Positions 6,814 to 9,925 of a stretch of 9,925 bases of DNA are shown here, piece by piece. The stretch is from SHLJ01 sp041618535. GTDB lineage: Bacteria; Bacteroidota; Bacteroidia; Flavobacteriales; Flavobacteriaceae. The notes below the pieces were generated by a model, which was not told the DNA's origin, ran no database searches, and saw only the letters and a list, made by a program, of their open reading frames with translations. The stretch is taken from NCBI GenBank assembly GCA_041618535.1, contig JBFKFP010000104.1, forward strand, positions 1 to 9,925. Direction: 5' to 3'. The translations under genes were made by a program, and so were the position numbers. How positions within the stretch are numbered: the stretch's first letter is position 1; every line of letters begins with the position of its first letter.

Positions 6814-6821
6814 CAAAATTA
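6814..6821 (-). promoter_or_regulatory. Candidate -7 box of fabH promoter
   Basis: On the minus strand the sequence reads TAATTTTG, an exact match to the Bacteroidota -7 consensus TANNTTTG. It lies 22 bases before the fabH ATG, which leaves room for a short leader. No good TTTG -33 element is seen at the usual 19-21 base spacing, so this rests on one box only. Confidence 0.4.
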
Positions 6822-6989
6822 GTGAATATTGGCTGGTTTATGTAATAATTCGAATTTTAAGTCTTAGACCCCAAACAGCCTTCAAAAAATGGCTCTACAG
6901 CTTTAAAAACTCCTTGAAAAAAATGTAACTTGTTAGTCCTTACCAAGACCATGCTTAATATACCCAAATTATAATTTAAAAATTTGATT

Positions 6990-9425
6990 ATGAGACTTTT
7001 AACGTTAATTCTTTTTCTTTTTACTTCCGGCTTTTCATATTCCCAGCAAAACTTGACCTATCAAAAACCACCCGATGAAATCCTCGAATTGGTTGAAGCC
7101 CCCCTGGCACCATCGGTAAGAATGGACAGCAAAGGCGAAAAAGTGTTGTTCCTTTATCGCAGCAATTTTAAGACTATAGCGGAGCTGTCGGAAACAGAAC
7201 TTCGCCTGGGTGGATTGCGAATTAATCCGAAGACCAATATCGGGAGTCGAATAACCTATTATAATGACATTAAGATCAGAATGGGTCGGGCCGGAGCCCT
7301 GCAAACGGTTCAAGGTCTGCCTGAAAATCCGAGGATCGCCTATGTCAATTTTTCACCCGATGAATCTAAGGTGGCCTTTACGCATACAGTTGGCGATGGA
7401 GTGGAATTATGGTTTATAGATCTTAAAACCGCCTTGGCCTCTCCCCTGAAAGGGGTAAAACTGAATGCTAACGTCCGGAGTCCCTACGCCTGGTTTAAAG
7501 ATAGCAGGAGCCTGCTGGTAAAGCAGCTTCCATCAGACCGAAAAGCTCTTACAGACCCTATAAAGACTGTTCCATCAGGTCCGACCATTTCAGAAAGTGA
7601 AGAAGGAATAAAAGCTCAAAACCGTACCTACCAGGATCTGTTGAAAAACGCTAATGACGAATTCAACTTTGAGCAACTCGCCAGGTCGGAACTCTTAAAA
7701 GTTGATCTTAATGGAAATTTGAGTCCCTGGAAAGAGACGGCAATGTATAGCGGAATGGATTTCTCACCAGACGGGAACTATATCATGATCACCACCATAG
7801 AGAAACCATTTTCATACCTGGTGCCTTACTATCGTTTCCCGAGTAAATCAGTGATCTACGATAAAAACGGAAAGTTTGTCAAAACCATGCTTGAAGTTCC
7901 TCTGATAGAAGACCTCCCGAAAGGGTTTATGGCCGCGAGAACCGGCAAGCGGGATATGGGTTGGAGGAGTGACGAAGCTGCAACCATTTATTGGGCCGAG
8001 GCCCTCGATAATGGGGATCCGGCTGTGAAAGTCCCATTCAGGGATGAGATCTTTCAGCTCAGGGCACCATTTGACGATGAAGTTATCCCGTTGGTGAAAA
8101 CAATTGGCCGATTCAGCTCCGTGGAATGGGGCAACAATGAAACCGCGATCGCCTACGACTATTGGTGGAATACGCGTAACACAAAAGCCTACCTGTTTAA
8201 TCCGTCAGATCCGCAGTCGGGTCCAATAACAATCTGGGACCGGAATTACCAGGACCGTTATAACGACCCGGGAGGATTTGTTACAGCAAAGAATGAATAT
8301 GGAGAAAACAGCTTGGTGATAGATGGCAAATCAGCATTTCTAATTGGTGACGGTTACAGCAAGGATGGCAAGTTCCCGTTTGTTGACAAAATAGATTTAA
8401 AAAGCTTGAAGAAAGAGCGTTTATACCAGTCGAGGCTAACGGATAAGCTGGAAAATATCTATGATGCCATTGATGTTAAGAAAGGGGAATTCCTTGTAAG
8501 GATAGAATCGAAAAATGAATATCCCAACTATTATATCAGGAATATCAGAAAACGCATAGGATTAATCCCGCTCACCAATTTTGAAAATCCATTTAAAAGC
8601 ATTCAGGATGTACACAAGGAAGTGATCTCCTATGGTCGTGACGACGGATTGGAATTAAGTGGGACATTGTACCTGCCGACGGATTATGAGGAGGGAAAAA
8701 CTTACCCGATGATCCTCTGGGCCTACCCCAGGGAGTATAAGGACAAGAGCAGTGCCTCCCAGTCTACTTCCAACCCAAACCGATTTACTTACCCCTCGTA
8801 TGGATCGCCAATCTACTGGGTAACCCGAGGGTATGTGGTATTGAACAACGCGTCCTTCCCAATCATAGGTGAAGGCGATGAAGAACCCAATGACAGTTTC
8901 AGAAGGCAACTGGTTGCCAATGGAAAAGCAGCCATAGATGCTGTTGATGAGATGGGCTATATCGACAGGGATCGTGTTGCGGTTGGCGGGCATTCCTATG
9001 GAGCCTTTATGACAGCAAATCTCCTGTCACATTCAAATCTTTTTGCCGCCGGAATTGCGAGGAGCGGTGCCTATAACAGGACCCTGACACCATTCGGATT
9101 TCAAAGCGAGGAGAGAAGTTATTGGGAAGCACCAGAGGTGTATTATACCATGTCACCCTTCATGCATGCCGATAAGATGAAGACTCCCCTTCTTCTTATT
9201 CACGGCGAAGCCGACAATAACTCAGGCACCTATCCACTGCAGAGTGAACGTTATTTCAACGCATTGAAAGGCTTGGGTGCTCCCGCACGACTCGTGATGC
9301 TGCCAAAAGAAAGCCATGGATACAGGGCAAAAGAGTCCATTTTACACATGTTATGGGAACAGGATCAATGGCTGGAGAAACATGTTAAAAACAAGAATAA
9401 AGCTGAAGAAACAGGAAGCAGATGA
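6990..9425 (+). CDS. Secreted S9 family serine peptidase, glutamyl endopeptidase-like (S9D)
   Basis: An 811-residue prolyl-oligopeptidase-clan peptidase exported to the periplasm or beyond. The frame opens at TTG 6984, but ATG at 6990 is chosen because it starts a clean signal peptide (MRLLTLILFLFTSGFSYS, then QQNLTY). Residues to about 545 form the beta-propeller that gates the active site, with repeats such as FSPDESKVAFTHT. The C-terminal alpha/beta hydrolase carries the triad Ser669 (GGHSYGAF), Asp742 (HGEADNNSG) and His776 (ESHGYRA). The stretches SFPIIGEGDEEPND, GIARSGAYNRTLTPFGFQ and LLIHGEADNNSGT closely recall plant chloroplast glutamyl endopeptidase (MEROPS S9D), so cleavage after glutamate is the likely specificity; this is inferred, not shown. 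The C-terminus ends in a charged tail (KNKNKAEETGSR). It is monocistronic: divergent from fabH and closed by a terminator one base after the stop. Confidence 0.93.
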   Translation: MRLLTLILFLFTSGFSYSQQNLTYQKPPDEILELVEAPLAPSVRMDSKGEKVLFLYRSNFKTIAELSETELRLGGLRINPKTNIGSRITYYNDIKIRMGRAGALQTVQGLPENPRIAYVNFSPDESKVAFTHTVGDGVELWFIDLKTALASPLKGVKLNANVRSPYAWFKDSRSLLVKQLPSDRKALTDPIKTVPSGPTISESEEGIKAQNRTYQDLLKNANDEFNFEQLARSELLKVDLNGNLSPWKETAMYSGMDFSPDGNYIMITTIEKPFSYLVPYYRFPSKSVIYDKNGKFVKTMLEVPLIEDLPKGFMAARTGKRDMGWRSDEAATIYWAEALDNGDPAVKVPFRDEIFQLRAPFDDEVIPLVKTIGRFSSVEWGNNETAIAYDYWWNTRNTKAYLFNPSDPQSGPITIWDRNYQDRYNDPGGFVTAKNEYGENSLVIDGKSAFLIGDGYSKDGKFPFVDKIDLKSLKKERLYQSRLTDKLENIYDAIDVKKGEFLVRIESKNEYPNYYIRNIRKRIGLIPLTNFENPFKSIQDVHKEVISYGRDDGLELSGTLYLPTDYEEGKTYPMILWAYPREYKDKSSASQSTSNPNRFTYPSYGSPIYWVTRGYVVLNNASFPIIGEGDEEPNDSFRRQLVANGKAAIDAVDEMGYIDRDRVAVGGHSYGAFMTANLLSHSNLFAAGIARSGAYNRTLTPFGFQSEERSYWEAPEVYYTMSPFMHADKMKTPLLLIHGEADNNSGTYPLQSERYFNALKGLGAPARLVMLPKESHGYRAKESILHMLWEQDQWLEKHVKNKNKAEETGSR

Positions 9426-9426
9426 T

Positions 9427-9453
9427 AAAAAACCGCCATTGGGCGGTTTTTTT
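9427..9453 (+). terminator. Rho-independent terminator of the S9 peptidase gene
   Basis: ACCGCC (9432-9437) pairs with GGCGGT (9442-9447) around the four-base loop ATTG, with the flanking A-run (9427-9432) pairing into the T-run of seven (9447-9453). It begins one base after the stop codon. It separates the peptidase gene from htpG, so htpG should have its own promoter in the next 76 bases. Confidence 0.92.
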
Positions 9454-9454
9454 G

Positions 9455-9467
9455 TGTCAGATTGTCA
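9455..9467. promoter_or_regulatory. TGTCA direct repeat upstream of htpG
   Basis: TGTCA occurs at 9455-9459 and 9463-9467, an 8-base period, directly after the peptidase terminator and 63 bases before the htpG start codon. The downstream stretch is T-rich (TA followed by eight T and a G at 9483-9493), which roughly recalls a Bacteroidota -7 region but does not match TANNTTTG in spacing. A role in htpG control is a guess based on position. Confidence 0.25.
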
Positions 9468-9529
9468 CTTTTTCATAAATGGTATTTTTTTTGAAATGCC
9501 CCTGTTGTTCGAACCTAAAATAAAAAGAC

Positions 9530-9925
9530 ATGAAAGGACAAATCAATGTTTCAGTTGAAAATATCTTTCCATTAATAAAGAAATTCCTGTACAGCGACCA
9601 CGAGATCTTTCTTCGTGAGCTGATAAGCAACGCTACAGATGCCACTTTGAAATTAAAGCACCTGTGCCAGATTGGGGAGGCCAAAGTTGAATATGGTGAC
9701 CCGAAGATCGAGGTTAAGATCGATAAGAAAGCCAAAACCCTGCATGTTATAGACCAGGGAATCGGGATGACCGCCGAGGAGGTTAAAAAATATATCAATG
9801 AAGTGGCCTTTTCAGGGGCGGAAGAATTCCTTGACAAGTATAAGGACAAGCTGGAAGGCTCGGGCATTATCGGGCATTTCGGACTTGGTTTCTACTCTTC
9901 CTTTATGGTGGCCGACAAGGTCGAG
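9530..9925 (+). CDS. htpG: Chaperone HtpG (Hsp90), 5' part, cut by window edge
   Basis: The first 132 residues of bacterial Hsp90, an ATP-driven cytoplasmic chaperone dimer. Only the N-terminal GHKL ATPase domain is present, and it is intact: the helix FLRELISNATDA (27-38) with catalytic Glu30 and magnesium-binding Asn34, DQGIGM (75-80) with the adenine-contacting Asp75, and GIIGHFGLGFYSSFMVADKV (112-131), the glycine-rich lid hinge. NVSVENIFPLIKKFLYSDHEIF and SGAEEF in place of the SGTKEF-like motif of proteobacterial HtpG mark the Bacteroidota variant. The ATG at 9530 follows an A-rich leader (AAAATAAAAAGAC) and gives the usual short N-terminus. It is transcribed alone as far as can be seen, starting 104 bases after the peptidase stop and behind that gene's terminator. 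Confidence 0.96.
   Translation, partial: MKGQINVSVENIFPLIKKFLYSDHEIFLRELISNATDATLKLKHLCQIGEAKVEYGDPKIEVKIDKKAKTLHVIDQGIGMTAEEVKKYINEVAFSGAEEFLDKYKDKLEGSGIIGHFGLGFYSSFMVADKVE

Noticed and set aside
8655..8993. 112-codon minus-strand open frame
   Set aside because: Antisense to the catalytic domain of the S9 peptidase, which fully explains the sequence.
9457..9867. 136-codon minus-strand open frame
   Set aside because: Antisense to htpG, whose plus-strand ATPase motifs are unambiguous; it is not a real gene.

Overview
This window looks like a piece of a Bacteroidota chromosome, most likely from a marine-type member of the Flavobacteriaceae. Three things point there: a TonB-receptor-like barrel with a carboxypeptidase-regulatory N-terminal domain, the Bacteroidota variant of HtpG, and A-rich leaders without Shine-Dalgarno sequences before the start codons. 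The DNA is moderately AT-rich. I see no phage, IS, integrase, tRNA, rRNA or CRISPR signal. The content is mostly ordinary core-genome genes, and no gene-encoded new system is visible.

Layout, left to right. A family 2 glycosyltransferase is cut by the left edge (minus strand). It follows recR (minus) in the same reading frame after a 9-base gap, so the two probably share a transcript. Divergent from recR is a sodium:solute symporter (plus). Its 3' end overlaps by 33 bases the 3' end of a small CoA-binding Rossmann protein (minus). Divergent from that protein is a large outer-membrane beta-barrel receptor-like protein (plus). A 267-base convergent gap with two rho-independent terminators separates it from a stand-alone fabH-type ketoacyl-ACP synthase III (minus). 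Divergent from fabH is a secreted S9 serine peptidase (plus) that closely resembles plant chloroplast glutamyl endopeptidases. A strong terminator follows it directly, then the start of htpG (plus), cut by the right edge.

The genes do not form one pathway. They cover DNA repair (recR), the cell envelope (glycosyltransferase, outer-membrane barrel, symporter), fatty-acid initiation (fabH), periplasmic or secreted proteolysis (S9 peptidase) and protein folding (htpG).

The most unexplained signal is non-coding. Copies of GTTAA spaced about one helical turn apart (10-11 bp) form an array between the CoA-binding gene and the barrel gene, at 2939-2978. They recur as three further clusters in the convergent gap at 5555-5712, two of which share a 15-16 base repeat. 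They look like tandem half-sites for a winged-helix response regulator. The copies between two terminators raise the possibility of an unannotated small transcript. Both ideas are inference.
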